Origin: Glandiceps talaboti
Taxonomy: Eukaryota > Hemichordata > Enteropneusta > Spengelidae
NCBI RefSeq assembly: GCF_964340395.1
Contig: NC_135558.1
Coordinates: 18,544,271-18,608,270, forward strand
Length of the DNA stretch: 64,000 nucleotides
Direction: 5' to 3'
The first letter of the stretch is position 1, and every line of letters begins with the position of its first letter. A program made the position numbers and the translations under genes. Below are positions 33,978 to 45,669 of this stretch, one piece after another. The notes beneath the pieces were generated by a model. It was not told where the DNA came from. It ran no database searches and saw nothing but the letters and a program-made list of their open reading frames with translations.

Positions 33978-34663
33978 GGCAGCTACAACACGGTGATTGT
34001 TGGGGATTCAACCATCAACTACTCAGATCCTCAAAAGTTCTCAAGTACTAGAAGAACATTTGTTTCCTCTCTACATGGAAAGGACATAAACGACGTGAAA
34101 AACTACATGAAAATGTCAAAGTTCAAAGACCCAATGAATATTGTGTTCCACATTGGGTCAAATGACACTAACAGTAATTTATCGCTAACCACATGCCCTT
34201 CCAGGCACAACACGTAATCTATACACACAGAGTAAGATATTCATCTCGAGTATATATTACCAAGACGAAACAGTCGAACTTTTAACCATGACATGGTGAT
34301 ATTTAATGCCAATTTACAAATGATTGGTGAATCAGTACCTAATGCATACTATGTGCACATAAACTTTAGAAATGAGGTCAACAATGTGAAGACATATCAG
34401 ATCTCTATGAGGACAGTATCCATCCCAATGCCAGAGGAACAGCAACACTAGTTGCAAATATGGAGCGGCATATATATAGAGCTATTGTTGCAGAGATGAC
34501 AAATGGAACCCTTTTCAACAGCTACACCTTGGAAAACTCGGCAGTCCCCAGTGGAGGTGAGAAGACGCGAGCCAATGGAAACATATTTTCCATAAAAGCC
34601 GCCAGAACTATAACAATGTTCAAACAATACACTTTTCACATATCTTTTTATTTTCTGGGATAG
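33978..34663 (+). mobile_element. LINE ORF1 remnant with SGNH esterase-like domain, frame-broken
   Basis: Segment 33978-34217 encodes GKGSYNTVIVGDSTINY (GDS block), then RRTFVSSLHGKDINDVKNY and NIVFHIGSNDTNSN (GxND block), before a frame break. Segment 34400-34663 encodes DLYEDSIHPNARGTATLVAN, the DxxHPN block. Known: esterase-type (SGNH/GDSL) domains occur in ORF1 of some CR1/L2-group LINEs. Frameshifts separate the blocks, so it is dead. The endonuclease remnant begins 300 bp downstream on the same strand. Confidence 0.65.
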
Positions 34664-34965
34664 TGAATCTTTTAAACAGATAACTAAACAGGTATGTAGG
34701 TCAAAACAACCGAGTAAGGGTGAACACCTACAGGTGTAATTGGGTAAATCGCAATATGAACTTGAACCTTTTATTGGGTCAAAAGAAACAAGAGACAACA
34801 CTGCCTTGTAGTTGAGTATACACGGAGCAGCATTCGCTAGATTAATAAGTTATTCAAATACCTAATTCTTATTTGTTTGTTTGTTTGTTTGTTTGTTTGT
34901 TTGTTTTTTGCGCCTTTGTGTTTATTCTCATCTGAGAACTGTTAGTATGAGAATCATATAGCCAG

Positions 34966-35742
34966 ATGCCAAGGCCACGCTGGAGTTACAATTTTTATTT
35001 CGTCAGTTTTGTTGAAACAACAATAAACATAAACATTCATCCAAACCTGAACTATTACTCATCAGCAGCTTCCATAGACTTTAAACCAAGACAGTCACAG
35101 GACATTACAAAAACAAAACAAAACGGAGAATTATTTCTTGATCTGTGTATCTCCTCAGAAATTGTAATTCTAAATGGTCGTTGCCCTTATGACTCTATGG
35201 GTAAATTTCCATATCACCAAACAAAAGGTAGTAGTACAGTAGATTATACGATTGTCAGTCATAGTCTGTTCACTAAGATTGGTGTTTTCTATGTTCAGCC
35301 ACTGAATCTGGTTTTACCTGATCATTGCCAAATGATATTTACATTGCAGACTAACATACTATAAGATGATAAAGTTACACCTAATTCTACAGCAGATGAC
35401 TTGAATAGATATAGTCAATCCAACTTTTCATACATATGGGATACAAACTCAAAATATTATTTCTACTATGCATTACAGAGCCAGGAGGTAATTGTACTGG
35501 CTACGAACTTTGAGAGAGAACATTTTGATAATTCTAAGAGATCAGGTGATCAGGCTGGCATTATGTTATCAGACATCTATCACGAGGCAGCTGGTAAAAG
35601 CCTAAAAAAAGTTTCCTTAGAAAAACAAAAGAAAACAAGAAAGCAAACATGGTACACAAAAAAATTTTCTTTTATGAAAAAGGAGATACACAATCTTTCC
35701 ACTAAACTGAGTACAGACCCATTCAACCATCAACTTTCAAAA
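34966..35742 (+). mobile_element. LINE ORF2 remnant: endonuclease C-terminus and linker
   Basis: Frame 34966-35364 has NGELFLDLCISSEIVILNGR, GKFPYHQTKGSSTVDYTIVS and LPDHCQMIF, the final blocks of the AP-like endonuclease, including the S-x-V-D-Y and D-H catalytic motifs. After a stop, the frame 35401-35742 resembles the linker before reverse transcriptase (KQTWYTKKFSFMKKEIHNLS). It is cut off by a C run at about 35748; no polymerase follows. Confidence 0.75.
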
Positions 35743-35799
35743 TAGCACCCCCCCCCCTCCCCACTGCCGATTTCATAAACAGGGCGACCCCTGGATTTT

Positions 35800-36660
35800 A
35801 GTAATTGACCCTTAATGTCAAATGTAAAAATCAAGGTCACAGTTCAGCGTCTAAACATAAAATTTATGCCTAATAAATGGAATATCCACTTCAATGGTGA
35901 CTCTAGTCTTAGGGTTTTTTATTAGTTATGGGATAACTTTTAATTCTTCTCTACAAATATGACAATCATTGAGTAAAAAGTTCGAGGAGCACCAACAGCA
36001 ATGTAGCTGAGTATTTCCCTTGTTCTGAGCCATTTAGACATTTTAAAAGAAATAGACCACACATAAATGTACAGACTGCCTTCAAAATGAAATAAATAGG
36101 TTGATTTTGATAATTGACTGTGAATGTCAAAGTCAGGGGCAAAGGTTACTGTATGTGTATAAGAAAGCTTGACTGTGATTATATGGGTTACACATTTGAA
36201 TGGAGTCTCACAGCTGTTTTCAAGTGTTTTTTTTTAGTTATGCATTAATTGCTATATTATTACTCGAAATATGACTACCATTCAGTATAAGTGATATGAG
36301 CACCAAAGGTCATCCTTGTGTATATTTCTATCCTTCTATTTTACCTGTGAACATGATATAGATTAAATAATTTGCAAATACTACAAAGGGCCTGTGACAG
36401 GCCAAAAAAAATGGCTGAATTTTGATAACTGATCCTTGTCAATGTCTTAAAAAAGAGCTTGTACACAATAATATGTGGTAGTTACTTGGTTTGAGTCTCT
36501 GTATATGTAATACAGTTCTTAAGTAATTCCATAAATACTAGTACAGTATTGAATCTAAACATGGCCACCAATCAGTCAAATTTACATATGTAGCAAAACA
36601 AAGTGTGGCATGTCACTTTTGTGTCAGGTTTGAAAGACATTGGATGTTGCATGTCTGAGA
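35800..36660 (+). repeat. ~300-bp tandem repeat, 3 diverged units
   Basis: Units begin TTTGATAATTGACC/TG followed by AATGTCAAA, and contain GGTTACACATTTGAATGGAG-like and AATATGACNACCATTNAGT phrases in order, near 35795, 36105 and 36415. Confidence 0.65.
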
Positions 36661-37002
36661 AAAGACATATTATGGACGTACGTATGTGCGGATGTACAGA
36701 CAGGTGCACAGATGGATGGATGGATTAACGGACAGACAGATTGACAGAATCCATTGTAATAGTTCCCCCTTTTGCGGACTAAAAAAGCTCTGTATCCTGC
36801 ACGAAAGACAGATCATTTGTGTACATGTGCACACACGTGTAACTCGCATACACAACACCACACCACACCACCCCACCACCACCACCACCATCATCACAGA
36901 AACAATAGCACCCGTATAAGGTTGAGTAAGTTTGACAAATCTACTGTACATGAGATACCGTGTCTAGCACAGTATTTGTATGCTTCTTGTCTTTCTTATC
37001 AG
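36661..37002. other. Upstream region of METTL27, CA-rich
   Basis: Contains CACCAC runs around 36855-36895. CTTTCTTATCAG ending at 37002 is a plausible acceptor, so a non-coding 5' exon may lie further upstream; none could be identified. Confidence 0.4.
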
Positions 37003-37011
37003 AAATCGAAC

Positions 37012-37134
37012 ATGGCTGAAGAACAGAAGCGCCACAAAGATTTTCAAGACAACTTAAGGGTAATAAGAACACCTGGTGTTACCAAACACCAGGTAAAATG
37101 CCTATATGACGAATGGTGTAAACACTTTGATGAG
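37012..37134 (+). CDS. METTL27: METTL27 exon 1 (coding)
   Basis: 41 codons, MAEEQKRHKDFQ to WCKHFDE, donor GTAAGC, phase 0. An acceptor-like sequence ends at 37002, nine bases before the ATG. Confidence 0.85.
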
Positions 37135-38625
37135 GTAAGCATTTATTTATTCAAGACGTTCATTGTATATTGATGAATGCAAAGTTAACAATATGTGTAG
37201 ATTTCATTAGAAAAACCTAGATTTAAAGGCAGGAAATACAATTGAATACGGCTATGCGCAACTAATTAAATCGTCATAGCCTAATTTGTAATAAACCACC
37301 ATTTTACATTCAAACTAATTCGTTTAAAGAATACATTGGCCAACTGTTGCATTGGAGATGAACTCAAGAATTGATGAATCATTGTAGGATATTCTTTAAA
37401 AACATGCAAAGATAATATTTATTACTTTCATTAACAGGACGCTTCAACTATATATAATGGACCTAAATATACTGCAGAGGCGGTTTCAAAAATAATTACT
37501 GATAAACACGCAAGGATACTGGACTGTGGTTGTGGGACAGGGTTAGTTGGCCATGAGGTAGGAAATTTATTTCATATTTATGTTGGCAAACCTTGTATTA
37601 TAAACCTAAATATGCGTAAAGTAAATACAATAACACAAAGAAAATATTGTAAGGGCCTTCAGTAATTCCGGGGGGTGGGGAATTAGGGGGTGGACAATAT
37701 GTTACAAATCAGTCCTCGTGATAGGGCCATATTTCAGAAAATGAAAATTAGGGGAGGATCACATTTTACTTTGACTCATTTTCTTTTTAGTTATCTAACT
37801 TTGCATTTTTTGGGGGTGATGTTTGCATGATCCCTTGGCTATTTGCCATCTATTCCATACCCAACTGCTACCACATCCCATCCCATCACTGCCACCATTT
37901 ATATTGTAAAGTAACATCATAGCATACCAGTGGAATGCAGTGAATTAACTATTAGTTGTGGTTTGAGGAGAGGAGAGGAGAGGGGACAACAAATGCCTTT
38001 AAACTATGAATATGATTGGGATCTTACTGCAGACACAACTCCCTGTCAATATTGGGATTCGAACCCAGGACCTCCTGACTACTAATCTTGAACTCTAACA
38101 ATTATAAATGCCACAGGGAGTCGATATTAACAATTTATTTTCAATTCAGATATTTGAACGGGGGGGGGGAGGTCACATTTTAGAGAACGGAAATTGACGG
38201 AAGGTCACTTTTTAGCAGATAGGGGAGAATCTCATTTTATGCCACAGACCCAGTTTGATCCCTCCTCGTAATTATTAATTATGCTAAAGCCGCCATCACC
38301 ATGCCTTATTTGTCATCTTGTAATGAATATACATTTTTCTCAAATCCTTAATTAACAAAGCTCATTTAATTCCTTTTGTCAAAGCTGCAGTCGATAGGAT
38401 ACGATAACATAGATGGCTTTGATATGTCTACAGAAAGCCTCAAGATTGCTAGTACTAAAGGCGCCTATGTGAACCTCATGTGTGCAGAATTAGGAACAGA
38501 GCCGATTGAAGGTGTTCAAAATAGTAAGAGTATACTAATTGATAAGCAGTATGTATGTATGTATGTATGTATGTATGTATGTATGTATGTGTGGGTGTGT
38601 GTGTATGTATGTATGCATGTATGTA

Positions 38626-38672
<47 letters not shown>

Positions 38673-39767
38673 ATGTATGTATGTATGTATGTATGTATGT
38701 ATGTATGCATGCATGCATGCATGCATGCATGCATGCATGGATGTATGTATGTATGTATGTATGTATGTATGTATGTATGTATGTATGTATGTAGAAGGAG
38801 ATTATTAGGACTGGAAAATTACAGACAAAACTCCAAATGATCCAGCTTTACCCTAAGAAAAATGTTCTTTTAATATAAGAATGGTTGTCGCACATCAGGT
38901 CATGTATTTGTTTTAAAGACATTTATTAACTTTTCCAAACAAAAATGTAGATCAAAATATGTGTTTGCTTGTTTTGTAGGTCTTAGGAAAGGTTTTTTTT
39001 TTCCACCAAAACAAGGATTTAGCATTACTGTTTTGAATATCATCAAGTGTATTTGTGATAATGTTCAGTCTTGTATCAAACACTCAACTTTTCTTCTTGC
39101 ATTGCACCAGACAAGGCTGTAATCTAAGTCCTTCACTATGCAACTTCACAGAAAATGTATTGATCCGCCCTTTGTGATGGATAACAAATTATCGATCTTT
39201 ATGTTCCCTGATGATATTGTGCTGTTGCCAATTTCTAGTCATGCTTTACAACATTCGCTCAGATTACTCGAATCTTTTTGCAACAAATGCCAACTAACAT
39301 AGAAAAGTTCAATGTTAATTGTAATCCACACGTCAAATATAGTTTTTTAAATTTATAATGAAAGGGTGGATATTGTTGCATCATACACTTACATAGGTAT
39401 TTCGTTTATAAAAATGCCATAGTGGCTTTGAAGAAAAAAGCTTTGAGAGCTCTGTTTGCTTACAGTAATGTCCTGAATACACATAATGGTGCTTTATTTT
39501 CATGTACAACAGCATCTCTTTGACTCATGATGTCGAGTTCAATAAGTACTTTTAACCCTGTGACGAATGATATTGCATCAACACATAAAAAATGCAGATA
39601 CATTCTTGGAGTTAACAAAACATCGCGTATTCATATGCATGCATGTTTAGGTGAAATGGGTCGTTTTCCATTATTAATAAATGTACGTACTTATGTATGT
39701 ATGTATGTATGTATGTATGTATGTATGTATGTATGTATGTATGTATATGCTTGCCTGCCTGCCTGCC

Positions 39768-39806
<39 letters not shown>

Positions 39807-41192
39807 GTATGTATCATGTATGTATGTATGTATGTATGTATGTATGTATGTATGTATGTATGTATGTATGTACTGACGGACGGAGACGACAGAAGGCAAA
39901 ATATATTTCTTTGCCATCCTCCAGATTGTGTGAGTGGGGAAAAAACTTACGGCCATTGTCAAGATACCATACTGATCTGAAACCATATTGATCTAAAGAT
40001 GTTGCAATTTCCATTTCTTCTTTTTAAAATAGATGAGTATGACGCTATCGTTGGCTCTGGCTTTTTCTGTGGAAGTGGACATGCACATGACTCTTGTCTG
40101 GTCGAACTGATAAGAATATTAAAACCTGGTATGTTGATTTTTCTTCCAAACGGACCCTGGTCAAGAATTACGTTAATATAATTTGGGACTCACGTCTAGT
40201 ATTTCCCCTGATAAGCCAGAGATCGACAATCTTCAAAAATCTATATATTCATTTCAGAGAATGATACATATCTCCATTGTTCATAGTTTGTAACCAGTAA
40301 ATGAAGTCAGAAAGGAAATGCACCCCAGTGAAGCTGAAATGTGTTGTATACCTCTTAGTATTTTTTGTTTTATGCAAATATTTCATGTCCTTTTCATTAT
40401 CAAGTTGTCGAACTCTGCAGCATAATGAATACTGCAATACTGCATGTCTTCAATCTTATTCCCCAACATTATTCTTCGTTCAGCCAAGGAAAATACGAGT
40501 GACCTAGGAGGCCTTTATCACTTTAAGTCGCTAGACATGTAGTGACAAAACCCTTAGGTCATGAGTATTTTCCTGCATAACACCATTCTAACATCACCTG
40601 TAATATCACAGAAAAATCGGGGAAAGTAATGGTAATTTTATAGAACGTATTGACTCACATTTCGAACACAGCAGAACAAGTGACTTATTGGCGTAACGGA
40701 GAACGACCAGACTATATATTCCATATTTTTGTTCTAAATGGCTTGTGTATCGTATAAACTACCATATATCTACTTTGTGAAATCATGCTTTGAATAAAAC
40801 ACATATAGGCGGGTAACAATATTTTCGTTTGAAAGAGTAGATAGTTGATCTTGGAGGTTTTTTTGAAAGCGATTTTGTTTTTGTCTTGTTTTGTTTCCAC
40901 AAGTAGGAAGGATTTGCAGATGCCGTGGCTTTGAACGCTGGGGTTACTGATATGTACATGATACCCGAATTATACAATTCCTATCTGATGAAATGTTATA
41001 TCTTTTTTTTTTTACTACTTACCAGGAGGATATATCTGCCAAACTGTGAACCAGGACTACATTCACGTTCTCGAAGGCGACACATACAAGAACGTGATTG
41101 ACAATAACATTGTGGAATTAAGAGATAAATACTATGCTGCAAACTATTTATACAATGGTGGAGCTTACATATATGTTATGAAAAAAATCTAA
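37012..41192 (+). CDS. METTL27: Methyltransferase-like protein 27 homologue (5 exons, 214 aa)
   Basis: Exons 37012-37134, 37438-37557, 38385-38523, 40033-40128 and 41026-41192 join to 645 nt including TAA, all with GT-AG introns and matching phases. It is a class I S-adenosylmethionine-dependent methyltransferase: motif I ILDCGCGTG (68-76), acidic end of strand 2 at GFDMS (D94), AEL near 115, the YDAIVGSG strand (130-137) and LKPGGYICQ (157-165). The N-terminal KxxYDEWCKHFDE and TIYNGPKYTAEAV segments match the METTL27/WBSCR27 family, whose human member is about 245 residues and lies in the Williams-Beuren region. The substrate is not established. The C-terminus (NGGAYIYVMKKI) is shorter than in the human protein. 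Intron 3 (about 1.5 kb) is filled by microsatellites and a LINE remnant. The ATG is the first in its exon after a likely acceptor. Confidence 0.88.
37438..37557 (+). CDS. METTL27: METTL27 exon 2
   Basis: Acceptor TTCATTAACAG, donor GTAGGA. 40 codons with the SAM-binding motif ILDCGCGTGLVG. Confidence 0.88.
37558..38384. other. METTL27 intron 2
   Basis: Contains G-rich repeats with GGTCACATTTTA phrases near 37740 and 38160-38250, related to 22440-22500, and a GAGAG tract near 37965-37985. Confidence 0.6.
38385..38523 (+). CDS. METTL27: METTL27 exon 3
   Basis: Acceptor TTTTGTCAAAG, donor GTAAGA, phase 0 in and 1 out. It encodes LQSIGYDNIDGFDMSTESLK to PIEGVQN. A TGTA microsatellite starts 26 bp after the donor. 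Confidence 0.85.
38549..38793 (+). repeat. (GTAT)n/(GT)n/(GCAT)n compound microsatellite (METTL27 intron 3)
   Basis: About 245 bp of TATG units interrupted by a TG tract (about 38630-38654) and a GCAT tract (about 38706-38738). Frames such as poly(Tyr-Val-Cys-Met) are artefacts. Confidence 0.97.
39093..39690 (+). mobile_element. LINE reverse-transcriptase remnant (METTL27 intron 3)
   Basis: CTRQGCNLSPSLCNF is the GxxQGxxLSPxLFN motif, followed by a stop. A shifted frame gives LSIFMFPDDIVLLPIS (FADD box with P for A) and VASYTYIGISF (YLG motif). Further on, FNPVTNDIASTHKKCRYILG and HACLGEMGRFPLLI match the LGV...ELGRxPL segment of LINE C-termini. Several stops and frameshifts; sense orientation relative to the host gene. 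Confidence 0.75.
39692..39870 (+). repeat. (GTAT)n-(CCTG)n-(CTGT)n-(GTAT)n microsatellite (METTL27 intron 3)
   Basis: TATG units, a short CCTG block, about ten CTGT units, then TATG units again, directly joined to the LINE remnant. Confidence 0.97.
40033..40128 (+). CDS. METTL27: METTL27 exon 4
   Basis: Acceptor TTTTTAAAATAG, donor GTATGT, phase 1 in and out. It encodes EYDAIVGSGFFCGSGHAHDS and LVELIRILKP. Confidence 0.87.
40450..40750 (+). mobile_element. Dispersed hairpin repeat family, copy 2 (METTL27 intron 4)
   Basis: Arm pair GGAAAATACGAGTGACCTAG (from about 40488) and TTAGGTCATGAGTATTTTCC (to about 40573) form a hairpin, followed by the conserved tail with GAACACAGCAGAAC and ATTCCATATTTTTGTT. 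Same family as 30527-30890 and 47547-47920. Confidence 0.8.
41026..41192 (+). CDS. METTL27: METTL27 exon 5 (last)
   Basis: Acceptor TTACTACTTACCAG. Phase 1 in, ending YIYVMKKI then TAA 41190-41192. It begins with GGYICQTVNQDYIHVLEG. Confidence 0.87.
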
Positions 41193-41403
41193 AGGAAATC
41201 TTTGGATCAGTGGAGTGTGTGTGTGTGTGTGTGTGCGTGCGTTCGTATATGTCTGTTTGCATATGTCTGTTTGTCTGCCTGTGCTGTGTCTTTGTATGTT
41301 TGTATGTATGTGCTCTCTGTGTTGACCAGTTCGGTTTACAATGAAACGAAGTGTTCATGATCTAATAAGCTTATGTGATAAAGTAACTAGATTTAAACTG
41401 AAT

Positions 41404-41547
41404 GCCTCCCGTAAGGGAATAACTAATTATGCAAATTGGTCATTAAAACTAAAACAACTATGGTAACAGGCTTTTTTTGGACAAGTGTGCTTTCTTACGT
41501 TAATGTATATGCCAAATACTGCTTCATTGCTGAATATCGTTCGTTAT
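41404..41547 (+). repeat. Left fragment of an AATTATGCAAATTGGTCATT repeat
   Basis: It matches units of the array at 42091-42600 (TTAATTATGAAAAATTGTCATTAAAACT and so on). The nested TA palindromes at 41548-42090 separate the two parts. Confidence 0.55.
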
Positions 41548-42090
<543 letters not shown>

Positions 42091-42600
42091 CATTTTTAAG
42101 ATATAGCCTAGTTACCAAAAATCCTTAATTATGAAAAATTGTCATTAAAACTGTAATCTAGGACAAATGGTCTCTGTTATGTTTAACATATGTACTAAAT
42201 TGTATTGAAATTGAGTATGTAGTCTTACGACATAGCCTAATTACCGAAAACCATTAATTATACAAATTATTCATTAACACTGTAAGGTACATCAACACAC
42301 TTGATAGGACATATGCGTTTTCTAGTGGTTAATGTATGTACTAAATTATATTGAAATTGAAGAATGCAGTCTTAAGATATTGCTTAATTAGTTGATTTCA
42401 TTAATATGCAAATTTCCCTAATTAACATCAACAGATCTCGCTCAAAAACTAATCAGGTCTAGCCATCACCCCAAACATTATATGTACCAAATGTCAGTAT
42501 AATTGAGCCAGTCGTTTTCAAGAAAATGATGACACAGACAGACATAGACGCTCGTGCATATATTTCGTTCACTGGTCAAAACCTCTTGGTATACCATCCC
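42091..42600 (+). repeat. ~105-130-bp tandem repeat, 3 diverged units plus tail
   Basis: Units share AAGATATAGCCTA-TTA, CCTTAATTAT, ATGTACTAAATT-TATTGAAATTGA and GTCTTA. The tail has GAGCCAGTCGTTTTCAAGAA, ACACAGACAGACATAGACG and ACTGGTCAAAACCT. Confidence 0.65.
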
Positions 42601-42876
42601 CAGGGGTGGTTTATTGCTTAAACAATGTATAGCTTTAAAGTAATATACGACTTCTTTTCATTTTGCCGCTCAGAGATATATGGGTGAGGGGGTGGGGGGA
42701 GGGGATCGAGGGTAGAGCTACATTGTATATATTTATTTACACCCTAAACTTGTACCATTATTTACTGTTTGCTGGGGTCAGACACGATTAGCTTAGCTAT
42801 TTTCTGACTCCTGTTATCGGATCTGTGGTGTCAATTTTTTTCTTTTTTTTCTTGATCGGGTAATAAAAGATACCAT

Positions 42877-43410
42877 ATCATATCATATCATATCATATCA
42901 TATCATATATCATATAATTTAATCAATATTTTATTATTTGATGTTATCATTATTGTATCGTTATTTTATCGTTAATTGATGGTTTTGGCCTTATTTTGAA
43001 GTTATTTAATCAATATTTAATCATTATCTGATGATATTATTATTTTATCGTTATTTTATCATTAATTGATGGTTTGGGCCTTATTTTGAAGTTATTTAAT
43101 CAATATGTTATCATTAATTGATGGTTTGGGCCTTATTTTGAAGTTATTTAATCAATATTTTATCATTAATTGATGGTTTGGGCCTTATTTTGAAGTTATT
43201 TAATCAATATTTTATCATTATTTGATGGTATTATTTTATCGTTATTTTATCATTAATTGATGGTTTGGGCCTTATTTTGAAGTTATTTAATCAATATGTT
43301 ATCATTATTGATGGTTTGGGCCTTATTTTGAAGTTATTTAATCAATATGTTATCATTAATTGATGGTTTGGGCCTTATTGTGAAGTTATTTAATCAATAT
43401 GTATGATTGC
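42877..43410 (+). repeat. (TATCA)n and a 52-bp minisatellite
   Basis: A TATCA pentanucleotide tract (42877-42912) is followed by about nine units of TTATTTAATCAATATTTTAT + CATTAATTGATGGTTTGGGC + CTTATTTTGAAG with small deletions. An inverted single unit lies at 45289-45345. Confidence 0.9.
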
Positions 43411-43895
43411 TGATGTTATCGTTATTTTTCTTATTATTAAGTATGTCATAATTGCGCAGTGCGATCATGAGTTTGACATGTTTATGGATATTACTTGGAC
43501 ATGTCTTTCATCAATTTTAACTCCGTTTTCTCAAACGAATTAACCCATGGTCCCGGGCCACGTCACCTTCGCATCGCTGTAGTGTTGGCGCACTTTGATC
43601 GGCCCATGTTGCATACCATTCAAGACAGTAGTTAGAGCGGCGTCTTTGGTGCTGAGTAGTCTGCTGAGTACTTCGAAACTGAGGCCAACCAGTCCTTCGC
43701 CATATTAGTAAAGACTAAGAATGTAGTAAAGTGTAGTAAAAGTTATTTGACATCTATAAATAAAGATGTATGAATTATTCCTTGTTTGTGAATGTTTTCT
43801 GTCAAATACATGAATCCCACTGAATGTCTGACAGGTTCTTACAATGAGCATGATTTACTGGAGGAATCTGTACTGGAGATGGAAACTATAGTTTT
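43411..43895. other. Intergenic, no gene seen
   Basis: No recognisable exon or repeat between the minisatellite and the TIR element. Confidence 0.4.
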
Positions 43896-44738
43896 GTCAC
43901 ACCAGTCGGTACAAAACACATGTACAGGTACAGGCCAGGCCAGGCCAGGCCAGATCAGGTAAAGCCTAAATGCCTTTTTTTTATCTACATACACATTTGG
44001 ATCCAAAGATCCATTATCTGTTTTTAATTGTAATATATATTTGCAATATATAATTTCACCTTCTTTGTTATAAATGCTAATTTAACAATGTAAGTACTCA
44101 AATGTGTGCACATACTGTTCAAGACGTGATACATGTAAATACTCTGAGCTGCCCAAACAGTATCTCTTTTGACAACCATTAATTACCAATTTTAAATACC
44201 GCTCACACGGAGCATGCACATTTAGATGTGTCATAGAGTGTGATGTAGACAAGTAGAAATCAAAGCCTATTTAAATTTTTACATTGCATACAAAAGAAGT
44301 GAGTATAAAATGGCAGATGCATACAGTGATGGAAATCCACAGTTACAAAGCATAGGTACATATCGCCTAACCTGACTTTTTGTGCCAAATGTCATTGACC
44401 TCTGATGCAAGGTATATATTATGTTCAAGTTGTTGAAATGGCAAGAATGTGGGTAACAGAGACTATTATCATTATCTTTGGGGTGTAATTGCTAGAACAG
44501 AAGACATTAAGTGCATGGTGATTTTAAAAACAAAGATAACTGATTGTGAATTGCTGAGAAAAAGTAACCTAGCAACTAATCGAAAATATACACTTAATAT
44601 AATGATGGATTCACATCTTTGGATCTTAATGTGAATCCAGAAAAAAAGATATTCAGCCGATACCTGGCCTGGCCTGGCCTGGCCTGGCCTGTACATGGTC
44701 TTTACATGTGTTTTGTACTTACCCTTGTCACACATCTA
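43896..44738. mobile_element. ~840-bp terminal-inverted-repeat element with GGCCA/CCTGG subterminal tracts
   Basis: Left end: GTACAAAACACATGTA, then four to five GGCCA units (43930-43953), then CATTTGGATCCAAAGATCC. The right end mirrors it: CATCTTTGGATC, five CCTGG units (44666-44690) and TACATGTGTTTTGTAC. Arms are about 110-130 bp; the interior has no coding potential. Interpreted as a non-autonomous DNA transposon. Confidence 0.75.
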
Positions 44739-45288
44739 CTGGACAAGTATTCATGGCCCCATGCACCGCGGTCAAAAAATCAAATTAATACGAATTCTCT
44801 GTATTCAGAAAATTATATATTACATCAAACAAACAAGGGAGTGGTGGTGTAAATACACATGACATATCGGGGGGGGGGGATTGGTGGAGAGTCATTGTTT
44901 TTTCCTACCTGCTTGCCTGTGAATTATTTTTTCTCCTTTGCCTATGCTTGCAACGTTTTTTTTCTTTCCTTCTTGATATCCAGATTTTTTACACCAATAT
45001 TGAACACCTACTTTTGTTGTCACAATATTGTCTGTTTGCCGGGTTTTCACACAGGGTAATACAGAGAGTAAAACGATTCCGTTCTATCACACACAGATTA
45101 TATTTAGGAAACTAAATAACGACTATATTTCAATACATGTTTGATTTTAAACATCGATCATTGACAGTACTAGTTTTTCTGCCATGGTATGATGACACAC
45201 TGAAAATGCAAATCGGCAACTTGATTGGTGAGCTCCGACATTCACTGAGACCATAGACAGTGGAGGGGAGATATGCTGAGACATACCG

Positions 45289-45345
45289 ATAAAATATTGA
45301 TTAAATAACTTCAAAAAATAAGGATAAAACCTTCAATAAATTCTG
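45289..45345 (-). repeat. Isolated inverted unit of the 52-bp minisatellite
   Basis: AAAATATTGATTAAATAACT followed by TCAAAAAATAAGG is the reverse complement of the unit at 42915-43410. Confidence 0.75.
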
Positions 45346-45445
45346 AAATAAAGATAGAATATTTGGTAACAGTAAAATAATGATAAAATTCATAAAGGAA
45401 TTCTAGTCTTATGGTTCTCACCTCTTTCATGGTTTCACATAAGTT

Positions 45446-45552
45446 TTGCTCGGTTGCCAAGCTAAGAAACTAAACACCAAATTTAAAACTCTTTTTTTTT
45501 TTTAACCTCTGGAGTTTCAAATTTGGTGTTTTTTGGCAACTGAGCGACAATA
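45446..45552. repeat. Imperfect hairpin, ~40-bp arms
   Basis: Left arm CTCGGTTGCCAAGC...AACACCAAATTTAAAACTC and right arm GAGTTTCAAATTTGGTGTTT...TTGGCAACTGAG, with a T-rich loop. It lies about 200 bp upstream of the CCHCR1 start. Confidence 0.7.
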
Positions 45553-45669
45553 ATTTGTAAGATAGAAGTGTTTAGATGTGATTAGATTAAGAATTGTTCA
45601 CAACTGCTAGCTGCTATCACACTCGATCCACTATGCGAATTGGCAGCAATTTCTCACAGTACAAAACAT

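Noticed and set aside
36670-37002. Histidine-rich coding exon upstream of METTL27
   Set aside because: The frame is a translation of CAC/ACC simple repeats, and the METTL27 family starts at MAEEQ-like sequence.
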